From NCBI RefSeq assembly GCF_004570865.1, contig NZ_SPQS01000003.1, positions 372,001 through 436,000 of the forward strand: a DNA stretch of 64,000 bases, written 5' to 3'. Positions within the stretch are counted from its first letter, which is position 1. The number at the start of each line of letters is the position of its first letter. A model generated the notes under the pieces. That model ran no database searches. It was not told the DNA's origin and saw nothing but the letters and a program-made list of their open reading frames with translations. The position numbers and the translations under genes are program-made. The stretch comes from Bradyrhizobium frederickii (GTDB lineage Bacteria; Pseudomonadota; Alphaproteobacteria; Rhizobiales; Xanthobacteraceae). Positions 1 through 9,604 of this stretch are shown here, in pieces.

Positions 1-2
1 GA

Positions 3-1220
3 TTCTATGTCGCGCTGTCGTTCGGCGGCATGGTCGGCGGCCTCTTTGCCGGTCTCCTCGCCCCCTTCACCTTCTCGTGGATCGCCGAATATCCGATCCT
101 GGTCGCGCTTGCCGCGCTGTGCCGGCCGATTGCGAACGAACGGCTTGCCGGAGTCGTCAAATGGTACTGGCTGGCGCTCGCCGCGCTCGCGGTGGCGCTG
201 GTCGCACCGTCATACGCCACCGGCAATCTCTCGACCTGGTTCGAGGATCACCGCGTCTGGGTCGCCGGCAGCGTCGGCGTGCTCGCCGCGCTGCTGGCAC
301 TGATGCTCAATGCCGGCCGCTGGAAGATCTTTGCCACCGTCGTGCTCGCGCTGGCGTTGATCCGCGTCTATCCCGCGGACGAGGGCCGCGTCACGACGGT
401 GCGCAGTTTCTTCGGCGTGCACAAGATCGTGGTGGCGCCCGGCGGGTACTTCCATGTGCTGATGCACGGCACCACGATTCACGGCGCCGAGCGCTTCCGC
501 AACAACGACGGCACGCCCGTCGCCGGCCGTCCCGAGCCGATCACCTATTATCACAAGGACGGCGGCATCGGTCAGGCCGTCAGCGCCATCCGCGAACGCA
601 AGGGCGCACCGCTCAAGGTCGCCGCGATCGGCGTCGGCTCGGGCACACTCGCCTGTGCCGCCGCGCCTGGCGAGGACTGGAAATTCTTCGAGATCGACCA
701 GTCGATGGTCGATGCCGCGCGCGATCCCAGAAATTTCCGCTACATCTCGAGCTGCATGCCGGACATGAAGCCCGTGATCGGCGATGCGCGCCTCACCTTC
801 GCCAAGGAGCCCGACGGCGCCTATGACCTCATCATCGTCGATGCGTATTCGTCGGATGCGATCCCGATCCATCTCGCCACCGAAGAGGCGATGAAGATCT
901 ACAAGGACAAGCTCGCGCCACACGGCGCCGTGGTGATGCACGTCTCCAACCGGCATCTCGATCTCGAGACCGTGGTGGTCGGCATCGCCGACGCCAACGA
1001 TCTCAAGAGCTGGGTCTTCAACGAGGATTCCGGGCGAGATGGCGACTACATCTTCTCGACCGACGTCGTCATCTCGGCGCGGGAGGAAGCCGACATCGGC
1101 CGGCTCGCCGCCTCGAAGTCGTGGGAGCAGACCGAAGCCGATGACAGGGTGCGGGTCTGGACCGACGACTATTCCAACATCCTGGGCGCGCTTTATCGGC
1201 GCTGGCGGGACGGGGAGTAG
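3..1220 (+). CDS. Spermidine synthase-like membrane protein (MFS/spermidine synthase fusion), 5' truncated
   Basis: The reading frame is open to the left edge, so the N-terminus lies outside the window; 405 residues are visible. The first ~115 residues form several hydrophobic segments. A soluble domain follows with the SAM-type nucleotide loop IGVGSGTLAC, an acidic FFEIDQ strand end, and the DLIIVDAYSSDAIP motif typical of the spermidine synthase fold. This matches the 'fused MFS/spermidine synthase' family, where a membrane part precedes an aminopropyltransferase-like domain. The true substrate of these fusions is poorly known, so polyamine synthesis is an inference. The next gene is on the opposite strand. 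The fold call is secure; the reaction is not. Confidence 0.8.
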   Translation, partial: FYVALSFGGMVGGLFAGLLAPFTFSWIAEYPILVALAALCRPIANERLAGVVKWYWLALAALAVALVAPSYATGNLSTWFEDHRVWVAGSVGVLAALLALMLNAGRWKIFATVVLALALIRVYPADEGRVTTVRSFFGVHKIVVAPGGYFHVLMHGTTIHGAERFRNNDGTPVAGRPEPITYYHKDGGIGQAVSAIRERKGAPLKVAAIGVGSGTLACAAAPGEDWKFFEIDQSMVDAARDPRNFRYISSCMPDMKPVIGDARLTFAKEPDGAYDLIIVDAYSSDAIPIHLATEEAMKIYKDKLAPHGAVVMHVSNRHLDLETVVVGIADANDLKSWVFNEDSGRDGDYIFSTDVVISAREEADIGRLAASKSWEQTEADDRVRVWTDDYSNILGALYRRWRDGE

Positions 1221-1322
1221 GGAAGCTCCGTCGCCCGGACGAATCCCGTGCCCCGGCGTCCTGGGTCCCGGCTCAGCGTCGCGTCATTTCATGCCGCGCC
1301 GCGTCCGGGACACGAGACCGTC

Positions 1323-2336
1323 TTACGGCTCGACCGGCGTCCCCGCCGGCAACGCGATTCCCTTCTCGCCGGCGACCTGCCGCAGCAAGTCGGGTCTGTC
1401 GGAAATGATCCCGTCAACGCCGAGCTCGATCATCCGCGTCATGTCTTCGCGCTTGTTGACCGTCCAGACCACCACGCGCAATCCGAGCCCGTGGGCCTCC
1501 GCGACGAGCGCAGCGGTGACATCGCCGAAATAGGGCGACCAGATCGTGCCGCCCGCCGCCTTGATCGTCCGCGGCAGCGAGCCGCCGTGATCGGCCGGAT
1601 TGAAGCCGGCCGTCCAGTTCGTCGCCTTGTCCAGCGCCGCCGTCGGAGCCGAGCCGCGCTGGAGCGTCAGGTACACCGTCGGTATCTTGGGCGCCTGCTG
1701 CTGGACCAGTTGCAAGGTCCTCCAGTCGAACGACTGGATCATGACCCTGTCGGAAAACGCCTCGGTCTCGATCAGGCCCAGCAGCTTCGCGACAAAGGCC
1801 TGCGGATCGAGCGTTTCGTCCGGATGGTTCGGGTCGATCTTGGTCTCGATGTTGAAGCGCACACGCGCGTTGCCGGATTTTCGTCCCAGCGCGAACAGCT
1901 CGCGCAAGGTCGGAATGCGCGTCCCCGGCACCGCGCGCTGGTCGGGGAATTGTTTCGCGTAAGCACTGTCCGGCCGGATCTGGCCGACGTCATAAGTCCT
2001 GACCTGGTCCAGCCGCAGCTTGACGAAAGGCGTGCCCGGCGGAGTGATGTAAGCGCCGTCGGCGCGGCGTGTGAGATCAGGATTGAGCCCGCGTTCATGC
2101 GACACGACGATTTCGCCGTCCGCGGTGACGCCGACGTCGAGCTCCAGCGTGTCCACGCCCATCGACAGCGCGCCAGCGAAGGCGGGCAGGGTGTTTTCCG
2201 GCAGCAGCGCCCGCCCGCCGCGATGCGCCTCGAGATCGAAGGCCAAGGCTCGTCCTACAATGGCTGGTCCTACAATGGCTTGTCCTGCAGCGAGAAACGC
2301 GAGCACGGTCAGGATCGTTGCGGCGCGTGACGGCAT
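1323..2336 (-). CDS. Periplasmic glycerophosphodiester phosphodiesterase
   Basis: This 337-residue protein has an N-terminal hydrophobic signal peptide (about residues 1-33). The GDPD core follows: AHRGG with the catalytic His, PENTLPAF with the metal-binding Glu, and LELDVGVTADGEIVVSHE. It should hydrolyse glycerophosphodiesters to glycerol-3-phosphate and an alcohol in the periplasm. The canonical HD of the second catalytic His motif reads HE (SHERGL), as in some exported family members. The C-terminal part has the TIM-barrel strands VVVWTVNKREDM and GVDGIISDRPDLL. The ATG start has GAGG just upstream. The neighbouring L,D-transpeptidase lies upstream on the same strand, 39 bases away, so co-transcription is possible. 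Confidence 0.9.
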   Translation of the reverse strand: MPSRAATILTVLAFLAAGQAIVGPAIVGRALAFDLEAHRGGRALLPENTLPAFAGALSMGVDTLELDVGVTADGEIVVSHERGLNPDLTRRADGAYITPPGTPFVKLRLDQVRTYDVGQIRPDSAYAKQFPDQRAVPGTRIPTLRELFALGRKSGNARVRFNIETKIDPNHPDETLDPQAFVAKLLGLIETEAFSDRVMIQSFDWRTLQLVQQQAPKIPTVYLTLQRGSAPTAALDKATNWTAGFNPADHGGSLPRTIKAAGGTIWSPYFGDVTAALVAEAHGLGLRVVVWTVNKREDMTRMIELGVDGIISDRPDLLRQVAGEKGIALPAGTPVEP

Positions 2337-2375
2337 GGTGCCTCGGCCGGTGAGGTCGATGGATGTGCGATCGCG

Positions 2376-3176
2376 TCAGTTCTGATAGTAATAGCCGCGC
2401 GGCTGATAAACCTGCCGGGGCTGTGGCTGATAATAATAACCCTGCTGGCCGTAGCCCTGGTCGTAATAGGGACGCGGCTGCTGCTGATAGACCTGCGCGT
2501 CATAGAGCGGGCGGGTGGCCGTACGCGGAGCCGGATAGCGCGCGACGGAGTCGCTGCCGTCGGCGGGATAGATGTAATTGTCGTCCTGCGGCACGTAGCG
2601 GCGGGCGGGCTGCGCCGGCGGCATCAGGTTCACGGGATCGCCCGCTGTGGCGTACTGCTCCTCGGCGGCGGGCTGCTGGGGAGCGCGGGCCACCGCGGCG
2701 TTGGCGCGGCCGCGCGGATTGCGCGCCAAGGCCACCTGCGCCGATCCGGACAGCGTCACCGTGGTGTTGAGCACGCCCTGCTGCTGCACCAGCGCATAGA
2801 GTGTCGATGCGTTCTGACGCGACAGCCGCACGCAGCCATGCGACGCCGGCGAGCCGAGCCGGCCGACCGAGTCGGTGCCGTGGATGGCGTGGCCGACCTT
2901 GGTGAAGAAGATCGCGTGCGGCATCGGCGCGTCGTCGAATTCCTTGGAATAATGATCCTCTTCCATGCGGAAGGCGCGGAACGCGCCATTCGGCGTCTCG
3001 CGCGAGGGGATGCCTGTCGATACCTGCCAGCGATAGCGAGCCACGCCATCGACCGCGACGGTCATCTGCTGATTGTCCTTGTCGACGGTGATCTCGACCT
3101 TGGCCTGCGCGGTGCCCGCGCTCAAAACCATCATGGACGTCAAAGCAATGAAAAATGAACGCATCTGGAAACGCAT
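2376..3176 (-). CDS. L,D-transpeptidase (YkuD family)
   Basis: A signal peptide occupies roughly residues 1-25 of this 266-residue protein. The YkuD catalytic domain (about 27-140) contains HAIHGTDSVGRLGSPASHGCVRLS, here split as the HGT and SHGCVRLS motifs with catalytic His and Cys. These enzymes form 3-3 cross-links in peptidoglycan or attach proteins to it, acting in the periplasm. The C-terminal 110 residues are low complexity, rich in Tyr, Gln, Pro and Arg (YYYQPQPRQVYQPRGYYYQN-like tail), probably a disordered linker or wall-interacting tail. A second Met at residue 5 is an alternative start. Confidence 0.9.
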   Translation of the reverse strand: MRFQMRSFFIALTSMMVLSAGTAQAKVEITVDKDNQQMTVAVDGVARYRWQVSTGIPSRETPNGAFRAFRMEEDHYSKEFDDAPMPHAIFFTKVGHAIHGTDSVGRLGSPASHGCVRLSRQNASTLYALVQQQGVLNTTVTLSGSAQVALARNPRGRANAAVARAPQQPAAEEQYATAGDPVNLMPPAQPARRYVPQDDNYIYPADGSDSVARYPAPRTATRPLYDAQVYQQQPRPYYDQGYGQQGYYYQPQPRQVYQPRGYYYQN

Positions 3177-3464
3177 TTGAATCCTGGCCTCCGGCCTCTT
3201 CTCGCTAGCCGCCGCGGCTCTCCGTCCCCGGCGTGCAATATGCCTGCAATCCGGCTTTGGTTCCAGCGGCCTGCCTGCCCATCGTTAACGCGATGCGGGG
3301 CGTAAGCAAGGCCGCTTTGTGCCGCGCCGCGCGCGGCGGCGCTGACATTTTCGCGAGCCGGACGCGCGTTCGACGCCGACAATTCGTTACAAAGGCGCAA
3401 CCATCCGGCCGGCTCCCGCGTGGGTCATGGTCGCCCCTGGCGCCTGCGGCTCCGGAATCACGGG

Positions 3465-4222
3465 TCAATTCTTCAGCCGATACCCCGTGCGGAAGATCCA
3501 CCAGATCACCACCAGGCAGATCACCAGGAACGCCAGCGTCATGCCGATGCTGACGGCGACGCTGACATCCGCAATCTCGTAAAAGCTCCAGCGGAAGCCC
3601 GAGATCAGGTAGACCACCGGGTTGAGCAGCGCCACCGTGCGCCAGGCGGGCGGCAGCATGTCGATGGAATAGAAGCTGCCGCCGAGGAAGGTCAGCGGCG
3701 TCACCACCAGCATCGGAATCATCTGCAGCTTCTCGAAGCCGTCGGCCCAGATGCCAATGATGAAGCCGAACAGGCTGAACGTCACCGCCGTCAGCACCAG
3801 GAAGGCCAGCATCCAGATGGGATGGTGGATATGCAGCGGCACGAACAGGCCGGCGGTCGCCAGGATGATCAGGCCCAGAATGATCGACTTGGTCGCGGCG
3901 GCGCCGACATAGCCGAGCACGATCTCGAAGTAGGAAATCGGTGCCGACAGGATCTCGTAGATCGTGCCGGTGAATTTCGGGAAGTAGATCCCGAACGAGG
4001 CGTTGGCGATGCTCTGCGTCAGCACCGAGAGCATGATCAGGCCCGGCACGATGAAGGTGCCGTAGCTGACGCCCTCGACCTGGCTGATGCGCGAGCCGAT
4101 CGCGGCGCCGAACACCACGAAATAAAGCGAGGTCGAGACCACCGGCGAGACGATGCTTTGCAGCAGCGTGCGCCAGGTGCGCGCCATTTCGAACAGGTAG
4201 ATGGCGCGGATGGCGCGATGGT

Positions 4223-4226
<4 letters not shown>
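3465..4226 (-). CDS. ABC-2 type transporter permease
   Basis: This 253-residue membrane protein has six predicted hydrophobic segments and the ABC-2 permease layout. The long conserved stretch [11 protein letters not shown] and the [18 protein letters not shown] motif between helices 5 and 6 are characteristic of the family. It is the membrane half of an exporter whose ATPase is encoded immediately upstream. The ATG overlaps the ATPase stop codon as ATGA, so the two are translationally coupled. The substrate cannot be read from sequence; close family members (NodJ/YadH-like) export glycolipids or drugs. Confidence 0.9.
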
Positions 4227-5146
<920 letters not shown>

Positions 5147-5432
5147 GATGGCCGCGAGGCTGAGGGGCAAAGGTTGGGGAGGGGAGGCCGGACCGGTCCC
5201 GGAGGGAGGTCAGCGGAGCCCTGAAATAGGAACGCACTTGCCTGCCCGCAATTCCCCGGAGAAAAATGGTCTCAAAACAGGCCCTTCAGTGGCAGGTTTC
5301 AGGCAAGTGTTGCGCGATGGTCACTGCTTGCGGCTAAGATTGTCGCTCACGCGGCTCTTTGTTGCGTGTGCGAGCAGGCCATGGCTACGATTCCGGCCAA
5401 TCGCGAAGCGTATGTCCCCAGGGAAAACATCG

Positions 5433-6152
5433 ATGAGACCGAACGGCCGTCACACCGCCGGCGCCAGCCGATTATCCGCCCTCCGTGTATGGGCGGTGGG
5501 CCTGGTCCTGCTGTCAGCTGTTGCCATCAATCCGACCCCTGCCAGGGCCGCGCCGAGCCAGGCCGCGGCCGCGACCACGCACGTCTATCTGCTCCGCGGC
5601 GTGCTCAATATCTTCTCGCTCGGGCTCGACACGATCGGCGCCAGGCTCCAGGCGCAGGGCATTCCGGTGACCGTCGCCAATTTCGTGTCCTGGTCTTCGC
5701 TCGCCGACGAGGCCGCGACCGCCTACAAGGCCGGCCGCCTCAAGACCATCATCCTGGTCGGCCATTCCTCCGGCGCGACCGCGCTGCCCGACATGATCGC
5801 CAAGCTCAACCAGCTCGGCGTGCCCGTGAAGCTCGCGATTGGTCTCGACTCCGTGTTCAAGACCAAGCTCTCGACCGGCGCCGAGCGCTACATCAACATC
5901 TATATCGGCGATGGTCCCGGAGAGCCGGTGCGGGCCGCGGCGGGCCTTCGCGGCAAGCTCGACAATGTCGATGTGCGCGGCTCCGGCGTCGGCCACATCT
6001 CGATCGACAAAAATGAGGCGATCCAGCGCCGGGTCATCGCCGAGATCGACGCCGCGATCATGCGCTCGCGCGCTCCGGCCTTGCCGGTCGCCGAACGCGG
6101 CGCTCCGGGGCAGGCGCGCGCGGCGGCCGCGACCGCTCCGGCGAGGAACTGA
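5433..6152 (+). CDS. Secreted alpha/beta-hydrolase-like protein
   Basis: This 239-residue protein has a signal peptide ending near ARAAPS. The mature part follows an alpha/beta-hydrolase pattern, with HVYLLRGVLNIFSLGLD at the first strand and the nucleophile elbow LVGHSSGATALPD. AERYINIYIGDG and GVGHISIDKNEAI lie in the second half, the latter a candidate for the catalytic His. It is clearly paralogous to the next gene, which keeps the same blocks (VYLFRGAMGPIFSTGMD, GHSMGG, VERFINIF, VSHINIEKS). The substrate is unknown; esterase or thioesterase activity is an inference. The ATG at 5433 is preceded by AGGGAA; an in-frame ATG at 5412 is an alternative. Confidence 0.7.
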   Translation: MRPNGRHTAGASRLSALRVWAVGLVLLSAVAINPTPARAAPSQAAAATTHVYLLRGVLNIFSLGLDTIGARLQAQGIPVTVANFVSWSSLADEAATAYKAGRLKTIILVGHSSGATALPDMIAKLNQLGVPVKLAIGLDSVFKTKLSTGAERYINIYIGDGPGEPVRAAAGLRGKLDNVDVRGSGVGHISIDKNEAIQRRVIAEIDAAIMRSRAPALPVAERGAPGQARAAAATAPARN

Positions 6153-6251
6153 GGCAAATCGGCTCGGTTTCGGCGCCGCAAAATCCGCCAAATCCGCGGT
6201 CATGAAGCCACGGGGGAGGCCTCTGCCTCCCGCGGTGGGACTGCTGGACTG

Positions 6252-7193
6252 ATGATTGATCTGAGGCGACTCCTCGCGCTGGCAGCCGTTGCACTGCTCG
6301 CCTTCGGCACCGGCACGGCCGTTGCCTCACCAGCCAAGGCCAAGGCCACCGCGGCTGCCCCCGCCGCGCCGCCGCCCCCGCCGTTCGAGCCGTTGCCGCC
6401 GCCGAAGGTCTACCTGTTTCGCGGCGCCATGGGGCCGATCTTCTCGACCGGCATGGACCGGCTCGGCGAGAAACTGACCCAGGCCGGCTTTTCCGCTGAC
6501 GTCTATGAATTCACCCTGTGCCGGCTCATCGGCAATCGCGTCATCGCCAGCTACAAGGAGCAGGCGGCGCCGATCGTGCTGATCGGCCACTCCATGGGCG
6601 GGCTGTGCTCGATCGTCATCTCCGAGATGGCGGCCAAGGAGAACATCCCGATCAGCCTCGTCATCGCCATCGATCCCGCGCACGCGACCGGCGACGTGCC
6701 GCTCAATGTCGAGCGCTTCATCAACATCTTCCTGTCCGACAGCGTCCTCGGTGGCGGCGATGTCGTCGCGGTCCCCGGCTTTCGCGGCCATTACGCGAGC
6801 TACGACCTGAAGGAGAACGCGCGCGTCTCGCACATCAATATCGAGAAGTCCGACGACATCCATCGCCAGATCGTCGAGATGGTGACGCGGCTGCCGCGCA
6901 TTCCGCCGCAGACCCAGGCCGATGCCGTGCCGCTGCGCTATCTCGTGCCTGCGGATACGTTGGTCGAATTGTGGGATTCCGGTGTGCGAGTCCCGGTGCG
7001 CCGCGGCGACACCATGGAGAGCATCGCCGCCGCCAACCGCGTGCCGCTGTGGACGCTCGCGCAGAGCAATTCGCTTGCAGAGAACGCACAGCTCTCGCCC
7101 GGGCAAACCATCATCGTCCCGCGCCACCTGACGCCGCCCGAGCCCGCAGCCGCAATGGCGGCGCCGCCGCCGGCTCCGGCGAAGCGGAAGTAG
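6252..7193 (+). CDS. Secreted alpha/beta-hydrolase-like protein with C-terminal LysM-like domain
   Basis: This 313-residue paralogue of the preceding gene begins 99 bases after it. A signal peptide (about 1-27) is followed by a Pro/Ala-rich linker and a hydrolase-like domain with VYLFRGAMG, the elbow LIGHSMGGLCS and VSHINIEKSDD. Residues ~240-293 (VPVRRGDTMESIAAANRVPL..., ending SPGQTIIVP) match the LysM pattern, which binds peptidoglycan or chitin-like glycans. The two copies therefore differ by a wall-anchoring tail. The likely location is the periplasm, attached to peptidoglycan; the substrate is unknown. A Pro/Ala tail ends the protein. Confidence 0.72.
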   Translation: MIDLRRLLALAAVALLAFGTGTAVASPAKAKATAAAPAAPPPPPFEPLPPPKVYLFRGAMGPIFSTGMDRLGEKLTQAGFSADVYEFTLCRLIGNRVIASYKEQAAPIVLIGHSMGGLCSIVISEMAAKENIPISLVIAIDPAHATGDVPLNVERFINIFLSDSVLGGGDVVAVPGFRGHYASYDLKENARVSHINIEKSDDIHRQIVEMVTRLPRIPPQTQADAVPLRYLVPADTLVELWDSGVRVPVRRGDTMESIAAANRVPLWTLAQSNSLAENAQLSPGQTIIVPRHLTPPEPAAAMAAPPPAPAKRK

Positions 7194-7247
7194 GGCGCTT
7201 TGCCACTGCAAAAGCGGTGCTTATGGGGCGGGCGATCTCTCCTAATT

Positions 7248-7333
7248 CGTCATGCCCGGGCCTGTCCCGGGCATCCACGTTCTCGGTGCCGCACGAAAGA
7301 TCGTGGATGGCCGGGACAAGCCCGGCCATGACG
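7248..7333. repeat. Intergenic inverted-repeat element (CGTCATGCCCGGGC type)
   Basis: Two 32-base arms (7248-7279 and 7302-7333) are inverted copies matching at 29 of 32 positions, separated by 22 bases. The ends read CGTCATG and CATGACG. It lies between convergent genes and could fold into a long hairpin that terminates both transcripts. Its style is that of dispersed palindromic intergenic repeats in rhizobia. Confidence 0.85.
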
Positions 7334-7343
7334 CAGGGCGTTC

Positions 7344-8417
7344 TCAAACATTCGTTCCGTGGATCGCGTCGATCACGGCGTCCGTGACCTCCTTCGTCGT
7401 TGCCGTGCCGCCGACGTCGGGCGTCAGCACGCCGGCCGCGCAGACGCGCTCGACCGCCGCCATCAGCCGCATGGCGGCGTCCTTCTCGCCGAGATGCTCG
7501 AGCATCTGCGCTCCGGTCCAGAAGGTCGCGACCGGGTTGGCGATGCCCTTGCCGGTGATGTCGAAGGCCGAACCGTGGATCGGCTCGAACATCGAGGGGA
7601 AGCGGCGCTGCGGATCGATATTGCCGGTCGGCGCGACGCCAAGGCTTCCCGCCAGCGCACCGGCGAGATCGGAGAGGATGTCGGCGTGCAGATTGGTCGC
7701 GACGATGGTGTCGAGGCTCTTCGGATGCAGCGTCATGCGCACCGTCATGGCGTCGACCAGCATCTTGTCCCAGGTCACGTCAGGGAATTCGCTTGCGACC
7801 TCGGCGGCGATCTCGTCCCACATCACCATGCCATGGCGCTGGGCATTCGACTTGGTCACGACGGTCAGGAATTTGCGCGGGCGCGACTGCGCGAGCTGGA
7901 ACGCATAGCGCATGATGCGGGTGACGCCGACGCGGGTGAACACGGCAACTTCGGTGCCGACCTCTTCCGGCAGGCCCTTGTGCGCGCGGCCGCCCATGCC
8001 GGCATATTCGCCTTCCGAATTCTCGCGCACGATCACCCAGTCGAGATCGCCAACGCCGACATTGCGCAGCGGTGAGGCGACGCCGGGCAGGATCTTTGTC
8101 GGCCGCACATTGGCGTATTGATCAAAGCCCTGGCAGATCGGCAGGCGCAGGCCCCACAGCGTGATGTGATCGGGCACATCGGGCGCGCCGACCGCGCCGA
8201 AATAGATCGCGTCGAACTTCTTCAGCTCAGCGAGGCCGTCGGCCGGCATCATGACGCCGTGCTTCTTGTAATAGTCCGAACCCCAGTCGAACGTCTTGAC
8301 GTTGAAGGCGAGATCGCCGCTGCGCTTTGCGAGAACCTCCAGCACGCGGATTCCGGCCGAGATCACCTCGGGGCCGATGCCGTCGGCGGGAATGGCTGCG
8401 ATCGAATGAGTACGCAT
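7344..8417 (-). CDS. Tartrate/D-malate dehydrogenase-type decarboxylating dehydrogenase
   Basis: This 357-residue member of the isocitrate/isopropylmalate dehydrogenase superfamily begins with IAAIPADGIGPEV. It also contains WVIVRENSEGEYAG, the catalytic region TVRMTLHPKSLDTIVATNLHADILSDLAGAL and FEPIHGSAFDITGKGIANPVA. DWGSDYYKKHGVMMP near the N-terminus is typical of the tartrate/D-malate branch (TtuC/DmlA) rather than LeuB or Icd. It probably oxidises tartrate or D-malate with NAD+ and Mn2+. The ATG at 8417 has GGAGG five bases upstream, which decides it over a start four codons earlier. It is divergent from the aspartate dehydrogenase gene. Confidence 0.88.
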   Translation of the reverse strand: MRTHSIAAIPADGIGPEVISAGIRVLEVLAKRSGDLAFNVKTFDWGSDYYKKHGVMMPADGLAELKKFDAIYFGAVGAPDVPDHITLWGLRLPICQGFDQYANVRPTKILPGVASPLRNVGVGDLDWVIVRENSEGEYAGMGGRAHKGLPEEVGTEVAVFTRVGVTRIMRYAFQLAQSRPRKFLTVVTKSNAQRHGMVMWDEIAAEVASEFPDVTWDKMLVDAMTVRMTLHPKSLDTIVATNLHADILSDLAGALAGSLGVAPTGNIDPQRRFPSMFEPIHGSAFDITGKGIANPVATFWTGAQMLEHLGEKDAAMRLMAAVERVCAAGVLTPDVGGTATTKEVTDAVIDAIHGTNV

Positions 8418-8569
8418 AAGGACCTCCATCGGGAAACATCAGCGGTTCGCGGCAGGGGATCAGTCCAGGCCGCGGCCAGGCTCGGCGGGTTGGCAAGGCA
8501 AACCAATTCGGGCTGGCTTATACAGAAAATGTTGCGCTATGACATCAGCCAACGAGAAAGCAGGATGCT

Positions 8570-9394
8570 ATGTCCGGACAGAAAGCCTCCAACGCATTGC
8601 GGGTTGCCATCGCGGGCCTGGGCTCGATCGGCACCAAGGTCGCGACCGCGCTCGATCGGGGCATCGAGGGGCTAGCCCTGTCGGCTGTCGCCGTGCGCGA
8701 TCCCGCCAAGCATCAGGCTTTCATCGGCGGCCTGCGCCGCCCGCCGCAAGTGCTGCCGATCGAGCAGCTCGGCGAGGCCGCCGATATCGTGGTCGAATGC
8801 GCGCCGAGCAATCATCTGCGTTCCATCGTCGAGCCGGCGGTGAAGCGCGGTAAGGCCGCGGTCGTGGTCAGCGTCGGCGGCCTGCTCGACAATTTCGATC
8901 TCGTCGATCTCGCCCGCGCCAACGGCGGCCGCATCATCGTGCCGACCGGCGCGCTGATCGGGCTCGATGCCGTCAACGCCGCCGCGATCGGCACCATCCA
9001 TTCGGTCCAGATGGTGACGCGCAAGCCGATCGACGGGCTGAAGGGCGCGCCGTTCATCGTGCAGAACAACATCGACATCGACAATCTGCGCGAGCCGCTC
9101 AAGCTGTTCGAAGGCAGCGCGCGCGAAGCGGCGAAGGGCTTTCCGGCGAACGTCAACGTCGCCGTTGCGCTGTCGCTGGCGGGCATCGGGCCCGATCGGA
9201 CCCGGATCCAGGTCTGGGCCGACCCGACCGTGACGCGCAACGTTCACCGCATCGAGGTCGAAGCGGATTCGGCGCGGTTCTCTATGGGCATCGAGAATAT
9301 CCCGTCCGAGAATCCCAAGACCGGGCTGATCACGGCATTGTCGGTGATCGCGCTGCTGCGCAAGCAGCGCGCCACGCTGTGCGTCGGGACGTGA
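8570..9394 (+). CDS. nadX: L-aspartate dehydrogenase
   Basis: This 274-residue protein has an N-terminal Rossmann motif VAIAGLGSIGTKVA. Blocks typical of the NadX/aspartate dehydrogenase family follow: VVECAPSNHLR, VSVGGLLDN, IIVPTGALIGLDAV and the FPANVNVAVALSLAGIGPDRT region with catalytic His/Asn neighbours. The enzyme converts L-aspartate to iminoaspartate with NAD(P)+, feeding NAD synthesis or aspartate metabolism. No nadA or nadC lies next to it, so a biosynthetic role is not shown by context. Confidence 0.88.
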   Translation: MSGQKASNALRVAIAGLGSIGTKVATALDRGIEGLALSAVAVRDPAKHQAFIGGLRRPPQVLPIEQLGEAADIVVECAPSNHLRSIVEPAVKRGKAAVVVSVGGLLDNFDLVDLARANGGRIIVPTGALIGLDAVNAAAIGTIHSVQMVTRKPIDGLKGAPFIVQNNIDIDNLREPLKLFEGSAREAAKGFPANVNVAVALSLAGIGPDRTRIQVWADPTVTRNVHRIEVEADSARFSMGIENIPSENPKTGLITALSVIALLRKQRATLCVGT

Positions 9395-9433
9395 AGGGTG
9401 AGGCGCGATCCGCCCATGGCGGCGCGCCTATCA

Positions 9434-9566
9434 CCGTCATCCTGAGGTGCTCGCCTCTTCGGCGAGCCTCGAAGGGTGACGGCCCGGCTGCAGCAAGTCG
9501 GCCGTGCATCCTTCGAGGCTCACCATGGGACGCGGTGCGCCCTTGCCTCGCACCTCAGGATGACGG
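9434..9566. repeat. 133-bp intergenic element with 17-bp perfect terminal inverted repeats
   Basis: The ends CCGTCATCCTGAGGTGC (9434-9450) and GCACCTCAGGATGACGG (9550-9566) are perfect inverted copies. Inside are a GCTCGCC/GGCGAGC hairpin next to the left end and CATCCTTCGAGGCTC related to other repeats in the window (11385, 18430, 38916). It has no coding capacity and lies between two convergent genes. The layout resembles a short non-autonomous (MITE- or RIME-like) repeat; target-site duplication was not evident. Confidence 0.85.
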
Positions 9567-9604
9567 GACGAAAATGCCGCGGCGCTGGCCTCGAACCATT
9601 CGTC

